Below the pieces are notes generated by a model. The model saw nothing but the letters and a program-made list of their open reading frames with translations. It ran no database searches and had not been told where the DNA came from. Shown one piece after another: positions 1 through 9,523 of a stretch of DNA of 64,000 nt (position 1 is the first letter of the stretch; the number at the start of each line of letters is the position of its first letter). The stretch lies in NCBI RefSeq assembly GCF_003946485.1, contig NZ_RHOJ01000005.1, forward strand, positions 1 through 64,000, written 5' to 3'. Origin of the DNA: Lacticaseibacillus jixianensis (GTDB lineage Bacteria > Bacillota > Bacilli > Lactobacillales > Lactobacillaceae). Made by a program: the position numbers and the translations under genes.

Positions 1-39
1 ATTATATCGGCGATGGCGGCTGTTTCATATCATGATTAC

Positions 40-77
40 GAGGGCAAAGCAGAGCGGCGCCCTCAGATAGTTTTTTG
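40..77 (+). terminator. Probable terminator of the gene upstream of the window
   Basis: A 6-bp stem (GAGGGC 40-45 with GCCCTC 59-64) is followed after a short spacer by six T (71-76). No gene can be recognised in 1-225; the rest of this stretch holds the rex control region. Confidence 0.45.
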
Positions 78-152
78 TGCGCCAATGAGTCTGTGGTCTA
101 TTTTGGCCCGGCGAACAATCAGGGCTCTGTTTCCTAGGTCAAAGAATTCTGT

Positions 153-203
153 TTGTTCCTTCACAAAGGTTATGTTAAACTGACCTTGTGAACGCTTACA
201 CAG
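153..203 (+). promoter_or_regulatory. rex promoter with candidate Rex operator
   Basis: A -35 TTGTTC (153-158) and -10 TAAACT (176-181) are 17 bp apart. Directly downstream, 186-203 reads TTGTGAACGCTTACACAG, close to the Rex consensus TTGTGAA-N4-TTCACAA, with the right half degenerate. A lone half-site TTCACAA lies at 160-166, inside the promoter spacer. The arrangement suggests autoregulation of rex; the operator call rests on motif similarity only. Confidence 0.55.
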
Positions 204-225
204 AATTCAGGGCGGAGGCAACACC

Positions 226-867
226 ATGCAGAACACGAAACCACGCGTCTCTAAAGCAACCATTAGCCGCATTCCCCTATACTACCGGGCCGTCGTTCAG
301 CTTCAGCAGGAGGGCGTCGCGCGCATCCGTTCGGAGCGACTAAGTGAAATCATTCACATACCTTCTGCAACCATTCGCCGCGATTTTTCTAGCTTCGGTG
401 AGCTGGGCAAAAGCGGCTACGGCTACAGTATCGCCACGCTAGTCGAGGAGTTCGGCCAGCTGTTAGACGTCGATTCGTCTGAGGCCATCATTCTGGTTGG
501 CGTCGGTGGGCTTGGCCGGGCGCTGCTCATGAACAATTTTCGCCGCAATCCTGACCTTAATATCGTCATGGCCTTCGACGCGGATCCGGACAAGGTGAAC
601 ACGCGCATCGGCGGGATCCCGGTCTACCCGTTTGCGACCCTGGCCGCGCACATGAATCCCAATATTCATACCGCAATCCTGGCGGTGCCCAGCAGCGCCC
701 AGACGGGGGTGATCGGCACGCTGGAGGCATTCGGCATCAATGCCATCATGACGTTTGCGCCGCAGCCGGTCGCGTGCGCCCCGCAGACCACGATCCGCTA
801 CATTGATCTCACGTCGGAGTTGCAGACGCTGCTGTACACGGCGCACCAAAAGATGAAAGTGCGTTGA
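226..867 (+). CDS. rex: Redox-sensing transcriptional repressor Rex
   Basis: A 213-aa cytoplasmic repressor that senses the NADH/NAD+ ratio and, in relatives, represses fermentation and NADH-reoxidation genes when NADH is low. The N-terminal winged helix covers about residues 1-80 and includes the family segment SATIRRDFSSFGELG near 47-61. A Rossmann NAD-binding domain follows, with the GxGxxG signature VGVGGLG at 91-97. Length matches the family (about 210 aa). The ATG start follows GGCGGAGG at about 10 nt. It stands alone behind its own promoter and a Rex-like operator. The next promoter overlaps its stop codon. Confidence 0.95.
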   Translation: MQNTKPRVSKATISRIPLYYRAVVQLQQEGVARIRSERLSEIIHIPSATIRRDFSSFGELGKSGYGYSIATLVEEFGQLLDVDSSEAIILVGVGGLGRALLMNNFRRNPDLNIVMAFDADPDKVNTRIGGIPVYPFATLAAHMNPNIHTAILAVPSSAQTGVIGTLEAFGINAIMTFAPQPVACAPQTTIRYIDLTSELQTLLYTAHQKMKVR

Positions 868-893
868 CGCTGCCGCGCTGCTCGGCTTATAAT
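864..893 (+). promoter_or_regulatory. Promoter of the valS leader
   Basis: TTGACG (864-869) and TATAAT (888-893) are separated by 18 bp. The -35 box overlaps the rex stop codon, so the leader transcript starts about 10 nt after the rex operon ends. Confidence 0.75.
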
Positions 894-899
894 AGCGTC

Positions 900-1120
900 A
901 ACGCGATGACCAAGAGGGTCGGCGGTCTCCTTTTCAGCGACAAGGCGGTGGGTGTGAGCCTTGAAGGAACAGTCGATTAGTAGCTTGCGAGCGGCCAGCC
1001 TGAATTGCAGTAGGGCCGGCCGGGACCACCCGTTACCAGGTTTAAGTGAAGGTCTTCGGGCCTTAATTTAGGTGGTACCGCGAGCCAACTCGTCCTAATT
1101 GTTAGGGCGAGTTTTTTTGT
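900..1120 (+). promoter_or_regulatory. T-box leader (Val specifier) of valS
   Basis: A tRNA-sensing riboswitch. The T-box core AGGTGGTACCGCG is at 1070-1082. It is followed by a terminator hairpin (AACTCGTCCT / AGGGCGAGTT, about 1087-1111) and seven T. In the Stem I region an AGCGA motif (about 941-945) and a distal hairpin precede GTC at 972-974, followed by a purine; GTC is a valine codon, as expected for valS. Uncharged tRNA-Val should stabilise the antiterminator and allow valS transcription. Core and terminator are seen directly; the specifier position is inferred from the common T-box layout. Confidence 0.9.
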
Positions 1121-1157
1121 TCCCGCCTTGGATCGCAAAACCAACAGGAGGATCCTT

Positions 1158-3800
1158 ATGACTGAAGAATTAGCACCAAAATTCGACCCCAAAGAGGTTG
1201 AAGAAGGCCGCTACCAGAAGTGGTTGGACCAAGGCGTGTTCAAGCCAAGCGGCGACCAGAAGGCCAAGCCTTACACGATCGTGATCCCGCCGCCAAACGT
1301 CACCGGCAAGCTGCACATGGGCCACGCCTGGGATACGACGCTGCAGGACATGATCATTCGGCAAAAGCGGATGCAGGGGTATGACACCCTGTATCTGCCA
1401 GGGATGGACCACGCCGGTATTGCGACACAGGCGAAGGTCGAGGCCAAGCTCCGCGAGCAGGGCATTTCTCGCTACGATTTGGGCCGCGACAAGTTCATCC
1501 AGCAGGTGTGGGACTGGAAGGACGAGTATGCCGCCATCATCAAGCAGCAGTGGGCCAAAATGGGCCTGTCGCTGGATTACTCCCGTGAGCGCTTCACGCT
1601 TGACGACGGCCTGTCCAAGGCCGTGCGCAAGGTTTTTGTCGACCTGTACAACAAGGGCCTGATTTACCGCGGCGAGTACATCGTGAACTGGGATCCGCAG
1701 GCGCGCACGGCGTTGTCTGACATCGAAGTCATCCACGAAGATGATCAGGGCGCGTTCTACCACCTGATCTATCCGTTCGCCGATGGCACCAAGGGCGGGA
1801 TCGAGATCGCGACCACCCGGCCGGAGACCATGTTCGGCGATACCGCGGTCGCGGTCAACAGCAAGGATCCACGCTACAAGGACATGATCGGCAAGGACGT
1901 CATCGTGCCAGGTGTTGGCCGCAAGATCCCGATCATTGCCGACGAGCACGCGGACATGGACTTTGGGACCGGGGCCGTTAAGATCACGCCTGCGCACGAC
2001 CCGAACGACTTCCAGGTTGGCCTGCGCCACGACCTGCCGCGCATCAACTGCATGAACGACGATGGCACCATGAACGAGAATGCTGGTAAGTACCAGGGGA
2101 TGGACCGGTTCGAGTGCCGCAAAGCCCTCGTCAAGGACCTGCAAGACGCCGGCGACCTCATCAAGATCGTGCCGATCGTCCACAGTGTTGGCCACTCCGA
2201 ACGCACGGGCGTCCAGGTGGAGGCGCGCCTGTCGACCCAGTGGTTCGTCAAGATGAAGCCACTGGCCGAGGCCGCGATCAAGAACCAACAAGGCGATGGC
2301 AAGATCGACTTTGTGCCGGATCGCTTTGAGCACACCTTCCTGAACTGGATGGAAAACATCCACGACTGGGTCATCTCCCGCCAGCTCTGGTGGGGCCACC
2401 GGATCCCGGCGTGGTACAACAAGCAAACCGGTGAGACCTACGTGGGCGAAGAAGACCCGCAGGACCCGGAAAACTGGGAGCAGGACCCGGACGTTCTGGA
2501 CACCTGGTTCTCTAGTGCCCTGTGGCCGTTCTCGACACTGGGGTGGCCGGACGCAAATGCCGCTGACTACAAGCGCTACTACCCGACCAACACGCTGGTC
2601 ACCGGCTACGACATCATTCCGTTCTGGGTTGCCCGCATGATTTTCCAAGGCCTGGAATTCACCGGTCAGCGGCCGTTTGAGCACACCCTGATCCACGGCC
2701 TGATGCGCGATGAGCAGGGCCGCAAGATGAGCAAGTCGCTGGGCAACGGGATCGACCCGATGGACGTCATCAAGAAGTACGGGGCCGATGCCCTCCGGTG
2801 GTTCCTGACGCAGGGCAACAAGCCCGGCCAGGACGCCCGGTTCTCCTACACCCAGATGGATGCGGCGTGGAACTTCATCAACAAGATCTGGAACATGAGC
2901 CGGTTCGTCCTGATGAACCTGGGCGACACCAAGGCCGACCAGCAGCCGGATCCCAGCACCTTTGACTTGTCGGACAAGTGGCTGTTCGCCCGCCTGAACG
3001 ACACCGTCGCTCAGGTCACGACGCTGTTTGATAAGTTCGAGTTCGGGGAAGCGGACCGCGCGCTTTATAACTTCATCTGGAACGAGCTGGCCGACTGGTA
3101 CATTGAAATGGCCAAGGAAGTGCTGTACGGCGACGACGAAACCGTCAAGGCCGCCAAGCGGGTCAACCTGCGCTACGTCTTGGATCAGACCCTGCGGCTG
3201 CTGCAGCCGATCATGCCGTTTGTCACGGAGAAAATCTGGCTGACGATGCCGCACGACGGGGAGTCCTTGGTCACCGCGGCCTACCCGACGACCCATCAGG
3301 AGTTCGTTAACCCTGCGGCCGTAGATCAAATGCAGGCCATCATTGAGCTGATCCGCGGCGTCCGCAACATTCGCGCCGAGGTCAACGCGCCGCTTTCCAG
3401 CCCGATCGACTTGATCGTGCGGCTCCAGGATCCGCGCCTGGAGGCGGTGTTCACCGCCAACCGCGACTTCATTGATCGCTTCGTGCACCTGAAGGACCTG
3501 ACCGTCGGCGAAAATATCGAAGCCCCAGCGCTGGCCGCCAGTGCGGTCACCACGGGTGCGACGATTTACGTGCCGCTCAAAGAGCTGATCGATTTGGACG
3601 AGGAGATCGCCAAGCTGCAGAAGGACGCAAAGAAGCTTGAGCAAGAAATCACCCGGGCCGACAAGAAGCTGAGCAATCAGGGCTTCTTAGCGAAGGCCCC
3701 GGCGGCGGTCGTTGCTGAGCAGAAGAGCAAGCTGGCCGATTTTCAAACCAAGCTGACTGCGACCAACGCCCGCATCAAGGAGTTGGCAGACGCTAAGTAA
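1158..3800 (+). CDS. valS: Valyl-tRNA synthetase
   Basis: An 880-aa class I aminoacyl-tRNA synthetase that charges tRNA-Val and edits misactivated Thr. The HIGH-type motif reads HMGH at residues 53-56 and KMSKS is at 523-527. The end of the protein (from about residue 810) is the Lys/Glu-rich coiled-coil arm typical of ValRS. The chosen ATG has a perfect AGGAGG at 1146-1151, 6 nt upstream. An in-frame TTG at 1128 would place this Shine-Dalgarno inside the gene and was rejected. Regulated by the upstream Val T-box and closed by a terminator. Confidence 0.97.
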   Translation: MTEELAPKFDPKEVEEGRYQKWLDQGVFKPSGDQKAKPYTIVIPPPNVTGKLHMGHAWDTTLQDMIIRQKRMQGYDTLYLPGMDHAGIATQAKVEAKLREQGISRYDLGRDKFIQQVWDWKDEYAAIIKQQWAKMGLSLDYSRERFTLDDGLSKAVRKVFVDLYNKGLIYRGEYIVNWDPQARTALSDIEVIHEDDQGAFYHLIYPFADGTKGGIEIATTRPETMFGDTAVAVNSKDPRYKDMIGKDVIVPGVGRKIPIIADEHADMDFGTGAVKITPAHDPNDFQVGLRHDLPRINCMNDDGTMNENAGKYQGMDRFECRKALVKDLQDAGDLIKIVPIVHSVGHSERTGVQVEARLSTQWFVKMKPLAEAAIKNQQGDGKIDFVPDRFEHTFLNWMENIHDWVISRQLWWGHRIPAWYNKQTGETYVGEEDPQDPENWEQDPDVLDTWFSSALWPFSTLGWPDANAADYKRYYPTNTLVTGYDIIPFWVARMIFQGLEFTGQRPFEHTLIHGLMRDEQGRKMSKSLGNGIDPMDVIKKYGADALRWFLTQGNKPGQDARFSYTQMDAAWNFINKIWNMSRFVLMNLGDTKADQQPDPSTFDLSDKWLFARLNDTVAQVTTLFDKFEFGEADRALYNFIWNELADWYIEMAKEVLYGDDETVKAAKRVNLRYVLDQTLRLLQPIMPFVTEKIWLTMPHDGESLVTAAYPTTHQEFVNPAAVDQMQAIIELIRGVRNIRAEVNAPLSSPIDLIVRLQDPRLEAVFTANRDFIDRFVHLKDLTVGENIEAPALAASAVTTGATIYVPLKELIDLDEEIAKLQKDAKKLEQEITRADKKLSNQGFLAKAPAAVVAEQKSKLADFQTKLTATNARIKELADAK

Positions 3801-3810
3801 TTTTATTCAG

Positions 3811-3840
3811 AAGGAAGCCTTGGTGAAGGCTTCTTTTTTT
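3811..3840 (+). terminator. Terminator after valS
   Basis: Stem GAAGCC / GGCTTC with a short loop and seven T at 3834-3840. Confidence 0.85.
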
Positions 3841-3922
3841 GTATTAACCAATAAATTTAATGGAAAATTTAGCGGTTGGGCGCTACGCCGCTGATGGCAG
3901 CGCTTGCCCCAGGCCGCGCCGG

Positions 3923-3996
3923 TTGTCACTGCTTTTTTGCGCTGTATAATTGGGGTGACGCATCAATGGGCTAACTATTAGTTAGTGTGTTATAAT
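3923..3996 (+). promoter_or_regulatory. Promoter region of the L,D-transpeptidase gene
   Basis: Two candidate promoters. One has TTGTCA (3923-3928), 16 bp, TATAAT (3945-3950). The other has a -10 TATAAT at 3991-3996 with no clear -35. The first is the better match; the second lies nearer to the gene. Confidence 0.5.
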
Positions 3997-4034
3997 ATTA
4001 GCGCCAATCAGACGAGGTTTGTTAAGGAGCTCTT

Positions 4035-5390
4035 ATGAAGAAAAGAAATTGGGTGATCGCGGGCGCAGTGGTCGTGCTCGCCGCGCTTGGGATCGGGTAC
4101 GGGATCCGCAGCTCACATTACCAGGACCGGTTCTTGCCGAAAACGGAAGTCCTCGGCGTGAACGTTGCTGGCAAAACCGTGAAGCAGGCGGATCAGAAGT
4201 TGAAGGCCACCTTGGCCGACGTCGACTACCAGCTGAAGGATGGCGGCCAAACAGTGGCGACTGTTTCTGGTAAGACGCTGGGGCTGAAGCGCGACTACCA
4301 GGCGCTGCTCGGCAAGCTGTTAGCCAAGCAGAACCCGTGGGGCTTTTCTGCGGTCGTCTTGGCCAACAGCGACAAAAGCGCGCTGGCGTCCAGCGCCGAC
4401 AGCAAGGAAATCACGACCTACGCGACCAGCGAAGCGGCGAGCCTGAACAAGACGCGCACCGCGCCGGTCGACGCGAAAGTCGTCCTCAAGGGTGACAGCT
4501 ACAAGGTCGAAAAAGAGCAGGCCGGCAATCAGGTCGACCCCCACAAGCTTGCGGAGGCGCTGGCCAAGGCCATTCAAGACAACAAACACAGTGTTGCCCT
4601 GAAGCAGACCTTCTACCAGCCGAAAGCAAAGGCCACGGACAAGGCGCTGATCAACGCCGCGACCAAGCTGGAGAAAATCGGCCGCGTCAAGGCAGTCATC
4701 ACGATCACCAACCACAAGGAGCAGATCCCGGCCAGCCGGTTGAAGTCGTGGCTCAGCTACAGCAACGGTGCGGTGCAGGTGGATGAAAAAGGCGTCGCGA
4801 AGTTCGTGACGGAGCTGGCGAACAAGTACAACACGTACGACAAGGCGCGTCAGTTCAAGTCCACTAAGCGCGGCACCGTGACGGTCCCGGCTGGCATCTA
4901 CGGGTGGAGCATCATGCAGGATAAGGAAACGGCCGCCTTGATCGACTTGATCAAGAAGGGGCAGGACTTTGACCAGCAGGTCCTGCACCGCGGCACGGGC
5001 TACCACGCGGACGGCGCTGACATCGGCTCGACTTACCTTGAGATCGATAAGCAGAATCAGCACGAATGGCTTTACCAGAACGGCAAAGTGGTGCTTGATT
5101 CACCAGTGGTCACCGGTAAGCCGGCGACTCCGACCCCAAGTGGCGTCTTTGCGGTGTGGTCCAAGCAGCGCAACGCTACGCTGGTTGGCGAGGATTACCG
5201 CACGCCAGTCAGCTACTGGATGCCGATCGACAACACCGGGGTCGGGCTGCACGATGCCTCGTGGCAGCCGACGTTTGGCGGCACCTGGTACCAGAAGCAC
5301 GGCTCGCACGGCTGCATCAATCAGCCGCCGTCATTCATTCCGAAGCTTTGGGCGGCCATGTCTGTTGGCACGCCGGTCATTGTTTTCTAA
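4035..5390 (+). CDS. Membrane-anchored L,D-transpeptidase (YkuD domain)
   Basis: A 451-aa protein with an N-terminal membrane anchor (about residues 5-23), a long extracellular stretch resembling the peptidoglycan-binding-4 type domains found with such enzymes, and a C-terminal YkuD catalytic domain (about 325-451). The catalytic signature HGSHGCINQPP is present near the C-terminus, with the nucleophile Cys at about 427 and His at 425. Such enzymes form 3-3 peptidoglycan cross-links or attach proteins to the wall; which applies here cannot be told. The ATG follows AAGGAGCTC. Single gene with its own promoter and a strong terminator. Confidence 0.88.
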   Translation: MKKRNWVIAGAVVVLAALGIGYGIRSSHYQDRFLPKTEVLGVNVAGKTVKQADQKLKATLADVDYQLKDGGQTVATVSGKTLGLKRDYQALLGKLLAKQNPWGFSAVVLANSDKSALASSADSKEITTYATSEAASLNKTRTAPVDAKVVLKGDSYKVEKEQAGNQVDPHKLAEALAKAIQDNKHSVALKQTFYQPKAKATDKALINAATKLEKIGRVKAVITITNHKEQIPASRLKSWLSYSNGAVQVDEKGVAKFVTELANKYNTYDKARQFKSTKRGTVTVPAGIYGWSIMQDKETAALIDLIKKGQDFDQQVLHRGTGYHADGADIGSTYLEIDKQNQHEWLYQNGKVVLDSPVVTGKPATPTPSGVFAVWSKQRNATLVGEDYRTPVSYWMPIDNTGVGLHDASWQPTFGGTWYQKHGSHGCINQPPSFIPKLWAAMSVGTPVIVF

Positions 5391-5397
5391 ATTGCTT

Positions 5398-5436
5398 TAA
5401 ACGCGTCCAATCCACCTCGTGGCTTGGGCGCGTTTT
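5398..5436 (+). terminator. Terminator after the L,D-transpeptidase gene
   Basis: Long stem AAACGCGTCCAA / TTGGGCGCGTTT, ending in a T-run. Confidence 0.8.
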
Positions 5437-5472
5437 GCGGTAGAATGAAAGTCATTATTGGGGGCGGTTAAC

Positions 5473-6759
5473 TTGAAGACATATGATGAAACGGTGGCGG
5501 CGATTCACGCGCTGCCCCGGCTGGCCAAAACTGGCGGGCACGAGCGGATCTTGGCGCTGCTGCACGCGCTGGGCGACCCGCAGCATGATCGCTACGTGCA
5601 CGTCACCGGCACCAACGGAAAGGGCTCCACTGCCTCGGGCATCGCGCACATCCTGGTGGCCAGCGGGCTGAAGGTGGGGCTGTACACCTCGCCGTTTATC
5701 ATGCGCTTTAATGAGCGCATCATGATCGACCACCAGCCGCTTCCCGATGCCGATCTGGTGGCGGCCAGTGCGGCGGCCGATGCGGCGCTGGCGCGGCTGC
5801 GGGCCACGAACCCAGATTTTGCCGTCACCGAATTCGAGTACGTGACGGCACTGGCGCTGTGGTACTTTCACCGCCAGCAGGTCGACATCGCGGTGATCGA
5901 AGTCGGGATCGGCGGCGACACGGATTCGACCAACGTGATCACGCCGCTGGTGTCCGTGATCACAAGCGTGGGGCTGGACCACGCCAAGCTGCTCGGCAAT
6001 ACGATCGCCAGCGTCGCCCGGCACAAGGCGGGTATTATTAAGCCTGGCCGGCCGGTGGTGACGGCGGCGCTCCCGCATGATGCGATGGTCGCGGTTCAGC
6101 GGCGCGTTGCGGCCACGAAGAGCCAGTGGCTGGTCCTCGGACAGGATTTTGGCACCGCACATGCGACACTTGACGGCTGGGGCCAGCGCTTTGACTATCA
6201 AGGCGCTGACGGGGCGCTGACGGGCGTGAGGATCCCGCTGGTCGGCCCGTACCAGGTCGCCAATGCGGCCTTGGCCATTACTGCCAGCCGCATTGCGGCG
6301 CAAGCGATGAACTGGCCCCTGCAGCCCAAGGAGATCCGCCAGGGCATGCTGGCCAATACCTGGCCCGCGCGCATGGAAAAGCTGAGCGACGACCCGCTGA
6401 TCGTGATCGATGGCGCGCACAATCCGCAGGGCATTGCGGCGATGCTGAGCGCCGTGCAGCAGGCCCTGCCGCAGCAGCGGGTGACCCTGATCGTCGGGGT
6501 GCTGGGGGATAAGGACATCAAGGCCATGATCGCCGAGCTGGAGCAAAGCGGCGTGCGTCTGTGGCTGGTGCCAGTTCCTGACAACCCGCGGGCCGAAAAG
6601 CTGGCCGATTACCCGGACGCAGACCGGCTGCGCACCTTTGCCAGCTGGCAGGAAGCCCTGGCCGCCCACCTGGATGAGTACCCGGACGAGCCGGTGGTGC
6701 TGACGGGCTCGTTGTACTTGGCCAGTGCGGTGCGCCAGACGCTGCTCGCCGGCGCATAA
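5473..6759 (+). CDS. folC: Folylpolyglutamate synthase / dihydrofolate synthase
   Basis: A 428-aa ATP-dependent ligase that adds glutamate to folates (and in bifunctional forms makes dihydrofolate from dihydropteroate). It opens with the family segment KTYDETVAAIHALPRL. The Mur-ligase-type P-loop TGTNGKGST lies at about residues 45-53, and the conserved DGAHNPQG segment is in the C-terminal half. The TTG start at 5473 gives this family N-terminus and has the G-rich GGGGGCGG just upstream; a TTG at 5458 is possible but overlaps that site. It is followed 45 nt later by radC, the usual order in lactobacilli after valS. Confidence 0.92.
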   Translation: MKTYDETVAAIHALPRLAKTGGHERILALLHALGDPQHDRYVHVTGTNGKGSTASGIAHILVASGLKVGLYTSPFIMRFNERIMIDHQPLPDADLVAASAAADAALARLRATNPDFAVTEFEYVTALALWYFHRQQVDIAVIEVGIGGDTDSTNVITPLVSVITSVGLDHAKLLGNTIASVARHKAGIIKPGRPVVTAALPHDAMVAVQRRVAATKSQWLVLGQDFGTAHATLDGWGQRFDYQGADGALTGVRIPLVGPYQVANAALAITASRIAAQAMNWPLQPKEIRQGMLANTWPARMEKLSDDPLIVIDGAHNPQGIAAMLSAVQQALPQQRVTLIVGVLGDKDIKAMIAELEQSGVRLWLVPVPDNPRAEKLADYPDADRLRTFASWQEALAAHLDEYPDEPVVLTGSLYLASAVRQTLLAGA

Positions 6760-6804
6760 TGCCGCAAGCGCGTAATCTTTTCTTGCCAAGGAAGGAGGCG
6801 CGCG

Positions 6805-7452
6805 ATGCGACCACGGGAGTTGATCCAAGCGCACGGCGCAGGGGCGCTGTCGGATAAGGAACTGCTGGAGGCGGTGATCGGCAGTGGCGGTGGCCACTGG
6901 CCGGTCGCGGCGGTGGCCGAACAGGTGCTGCAGGCGTACCCCACGCTTAGCGGGCTCAACATGGCGTCGGCCGGGGAGCTGACGGCGGTGCCAGGGCTGG
7001 GACCGAGCAAGGCGGCGCGGCTGGTGGCTAGCTTGGAGTTGGCCCGGCGCGTGCAGCAGCGCCAGACCCTGCGCTTCGGTGAGGTGCTGGATGCCCAGCA
7101 GATCGGTGAGGCCATGGTGCAACGGCTTGCGGGGGCGCCAGAAGAGCACCTGCTGGCGTTGATGCTCGACGTGCGCAACGCCATTATCCGGGAGGTCGAG
7201 CTGGCCCACGGCGGCGTCGATAAATCGATCGCCGATCCGCGCGTGGTGTTTCGCCTCGCCTTGAGTTTGAACGCGTCGCGCCTGATTTTAGTGCACAATC
7301 ACCCCAGCGGCGATCACCTGCCGTCTGAAATGGATAGCGAGTTGACCGCGCGGCTGAGCGCGGCCGGCAACCTGATCGGCGTCTTAGTGATCGACCACAT
7401 CATTGTCGGCGGCGGGCAGTTTTACTCCTTCAGGCAAGCCGGTCACCTCTAA
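6805..7452 (+). CDS. radC: RadC family JAB/MPN domain protein
   Basis: A 215-aa protein with an N-terminal helix-hairpin-helix part (about 1-75, with VPGLGPSKAARL) and a C-terminal JAB/MPN metalloprotease-like domain. The metal-binding signature HNHPSGDHLPSEMD (starting near residue 164) is complete. Historically called a DNA repair protein; the biochemical role of the family remains unsettled. The ATG has AAGGAGG 8 nt upstream. Lies between folC and mreB as in other lactobacilli. Confidence 0.92.
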   Translation: MRPRELIQAHGAGALSDKELLEAVIGSGGGHWPVAAVAEQVLQAYPTLSGLNMASAGELTAVPGLGPSKAARLVASLELARRVQQRQTLRFGEVLDAQQIGEAMVQRLAGAPEEHLLALMLDVRNAIIREVELAHGGVDKSIADPRVVFRLALSLNASRLILVHNHPSGDHLPSEMDSELTARLSAAGNLIGVLVIDHIIVGGGQFYSFRQAGHL

Positions 7453-7519
7453 GATTTATTAAATTATCACTCAGCGGCCGGTTTATTAGGCGGGCCCGAG
7501 GCGAGAGTCAGCCCGTTTA

Positions 7520-7528
7520 TGCTATAAT
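7520..7528 (+). promoter_or_regulatory. Extended -10 promoter of mreB
   Basis: TGCTATAAT (7520-7528) is a perfect extended -10; no good -35 is seen at 16-18 bp. It lies about 40 nt before the mreB start. Confidence 0.6.
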
Positions 7529-7568
7529 GCGAGGGACTAGAAAATCGGACTTGTAAGGAGAGAACGTC

Positions 7569-8573
7569 TTGCTTGGATTAGGCTCAAAAAACATCGGAAT
7601 CGACCTTGGCACTGCAAACACCCTGGTGTACGTGGATGGTAAGGGGATCGTTACCAACGAACCATCAGTCGTTGCCAAGAACACTCAAAGCGGCGACATC
7701 ATTGCGGTCGGCGAGGAAGCGCGCGCGATGATCGGCCGCACCCCGGCTGACATCAATGCCATTCGGCCCATGAAGGACGGTGTGATCGCGGATTACGACA
7801 CCACCGCGGCCATGCTGAAGTATTTCATGAACAAGGCGCTGGGCGGCAAGAGTAACCATCCTGAAGTCATGATCTGTGTGCCAAGCGGCGTGACGGAAGT
7901 CGAAAAGCGCGCCGTCATCGACGCGGCGAAGGTCGCCGGCGCCAAAGAGGCGTTTGTGATCGAAGAGCCGTACGCCGCTGCGATCGGGGCCGGCCTGCCA
8001 GTCATGGATCCCACCGGCTCGATGGTCGTCGACATCGGCGGGGGGACCACTGACGTGGCCACCATTTCACTCGGCGGGATCGTCTCTAGCCGGTCGATCC
8101 GGATGGCCGGCGATAAGATCGATGAGGCCATCGTCACGTACATCCGCCAGAACTTCAACCTCCTGATCGGGGAGCGCACGGCCGAAGACATTAAGATCCA
8201 GCTCGGCTGCGCGTCGCTTGAAGACGCCAAGAGCTTAGACGGCATGACCATTCGCGGCCGTGATCTGTTGACCGGGCTGCCGAAGACTCAGGAGATCACC
8301 GCCTTGGACATCGCCAAGGCGATCCAGGAGATCGTTCAGGCCATCATCGACGCGATCAAGGACACCCTCGAAGAGACGTCGCCGGAAATCGCGGCGGACG
8401 TCATCGACCACGGCATTGTGCTGACCGGCGGCGGCGCGCTGCTGAAGAGCTTGGACTCCGTCATTTCCGATGCGGCCCAAGTGCCGGTCTTCGTTGCCCA
8501 GGACCCGCTGGAATGCGTGGCCATCGGCACCGGCGAATCGCTGAAGAACATCGATGTACTGAAGAAGCACTGA
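7569..8573 (+). CDS. mreB: Rod-shape determining actin homologue MreB
   Basis: A 334-aa bacterial actin that forms membrane-associated filaments guiding lateral wall synthesis. The actin-fold phosphate-1 motif GIDLGTANT is at residues 10-18, with the phosphate-2 segment [11 protein letters not shown] and adenosine motif LTGGGALL further on. It starts with TTG, preceded by AAGGAGAG. It is separated from mreC by a terminator-like hairpin (8600-8636), so mreB may be expressed at a higher level than mreCD. Confidence 0.96.
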   Translation: MLGLGSKNIGIDLGTANTLVYVDGKGIVTNEPSVVAKNTQSGDIIAVGEEARAMIGRTPADINAIRPMKDGVIADYDTTAAMLKYFMNKALGGKSNHPEVMICVPSGVTEVEKRAVIDAAKVAGAKEAFVIEEPYAAAIGAGLPVMDPTGSMVVDIGGGTTDVATISLGGIVSSRSIRMAGDKIDEAIVTYIRQNFNLLIGERTAEDIKIQLGCASLEDAKSLDGMTIRGRDLLTGLPKTQEITALDIAKAIQEIVQAIIDAIKDTLEETSPEIAADVIDHGIVLTGGGALLKSLDSVISDAAQVPVFVAQDPLECVAIGTGESLKNIDVLKKH

Positions 8574-8599
8574 TTCATGCAGGCAGCTGCAATCACCAG

Positions 8600-8636
8600 T
8601 GGCCGGTCCGCTAGTTTTATTGGGCCGGCTTTTTCA
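8600..8636 (+). terminator. Terminator between mreB and mreC
   Basis: GCCGGTCC / GGGCCGGC stem with a 12-nt loop, then five T. Probably partial, since no clear promoter for mreC is seen after it. Confidence 0.7.
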
Positions 8637-8661
8637 TTGATAAGGGCCAAAGGAGCGACTC

Positions 8662-9522
8662 ATGCAAAAGTTCTTTTCTAACAAAAAACTGATCGTCCTG
8701 ATGGTCGCCTTGCTGGTCAGTTTCGGGTTGATGTTTGCCTCCATGGCGGTGCGCAATAACAAAAGCACCCCGCCGCTTATCCAGCAGATCGGCAACGACA
8801 TCGTCGGCATCGGCGGCCGCATCGTGGCGGCGCCGGCCAACCTCGTCAAAGGGGGGCTGGACGACGTCAACGACATGCTCAACACCTACCAGGAGAACCG
8901 CCTGCTGAAAAGCAAGGTCACGGATCTCGCGCAAACTAAGGTGACCAACCAGACGCTGAAGGCGGAGAACCAGGCGCTGAAGAAGCAGCTCAAGCTCAAC
9001 GCGACGCTGACCGACTACGATCAGATCCCCGCCACGGTGATGATGCGCAGCCCGAGTGACTGGCGGAACATCATCATCATCAACAAGGGCCAGGGGGCCG
9101 GCGTGGAGAAAGATATGCCTGTCATGGCCGGCTCCGGGCTGGTCGGGCGCGTGATCGAAACCGAAAAAACCACCGCCAAGGTCGAGATGATGACCACCGA
9201 CAACAAGTCGGCGGACCGCTTTGCCGCGCAGATCACCACGAAGAACGGCACGATCATTAACGGCGTGATCACGAACTACAACGCCCGGAAGAACCAATTG
9301 GTGCTCGGCCAGATCGACACGGAAGAGCACATCAAAAAGGGCCAGAAGGTCATGACGTCCGGGCTCGGGGGCAGCACGCCGAAGGGGCTGTTTATCGGCA
9401 CCGTCGTTTCGGTCGCCAAGGACGACTTTGGGTTGGCCAACACGGTGTACGTGAAGCCGGCCGCCAACTTCAACGACCTGTCCGTGGTCACGGTGATCAA
9501 CCGCACCATCAAGGGTGAGTGA
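8662..9522 (+). CDS. mreC: Rod-shape determining protein MreC
   Basis: A 286-aa bitopic membrane protein that links MreB to the elongation synthases. One transmembrane helix at about residues 8-29, a coiled coil at about 70-112 (repeated LKAENQALKKQLKL pattern), then the two beta-barrel domains of the family. The ATG follows AAAGGAG. Its stop lies 1 nt before the mreD ATG, indicating translational coupling. Confidence 0.94.
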   Translation: MQKFFSNKKLIVLMVALLVSFGLMFASMAVRNNKSTPPLIQQIGNDIVGIGGRIVAAPANLVKGGLDDVNDMLNTYQENRLLKSKVTDLAQTKVTNQTLKAENQALKKQLKLNATLTDYDQIPATVMMRSPSDWRNIIIINKGQGAGVEKDMPVMAGSGLVGRVIETEKTTAKVEMMTTDNKSADRFAAQITTKNGTIINGVITNYNARKNQLVLGQIDTEEHIKKGQKVMTSGLGGSTPKGLFIGTVVSVAKDDFGLANTVYVKPAANFNDLSVVTVINRTIKGE

Positions 9523-9523
9523 G

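Noticed and set aside
1-180. Open frame from the window start to a stop at 181
   Set aside because: It crosses the terminator-like hairpin and the rex promoter and shows no protein family pattern.
1170-3644. An 824-codon antisense open frame over valS
   Set aside because: The sense frame is an unmistakable ValRS; the antisense frame is a by-product of high GC, with no RBS and no recognisable motif. The same holds for long antisense frames over folC-radC, ftsZ, murG, cls, ileS and the glycosyltransferases.
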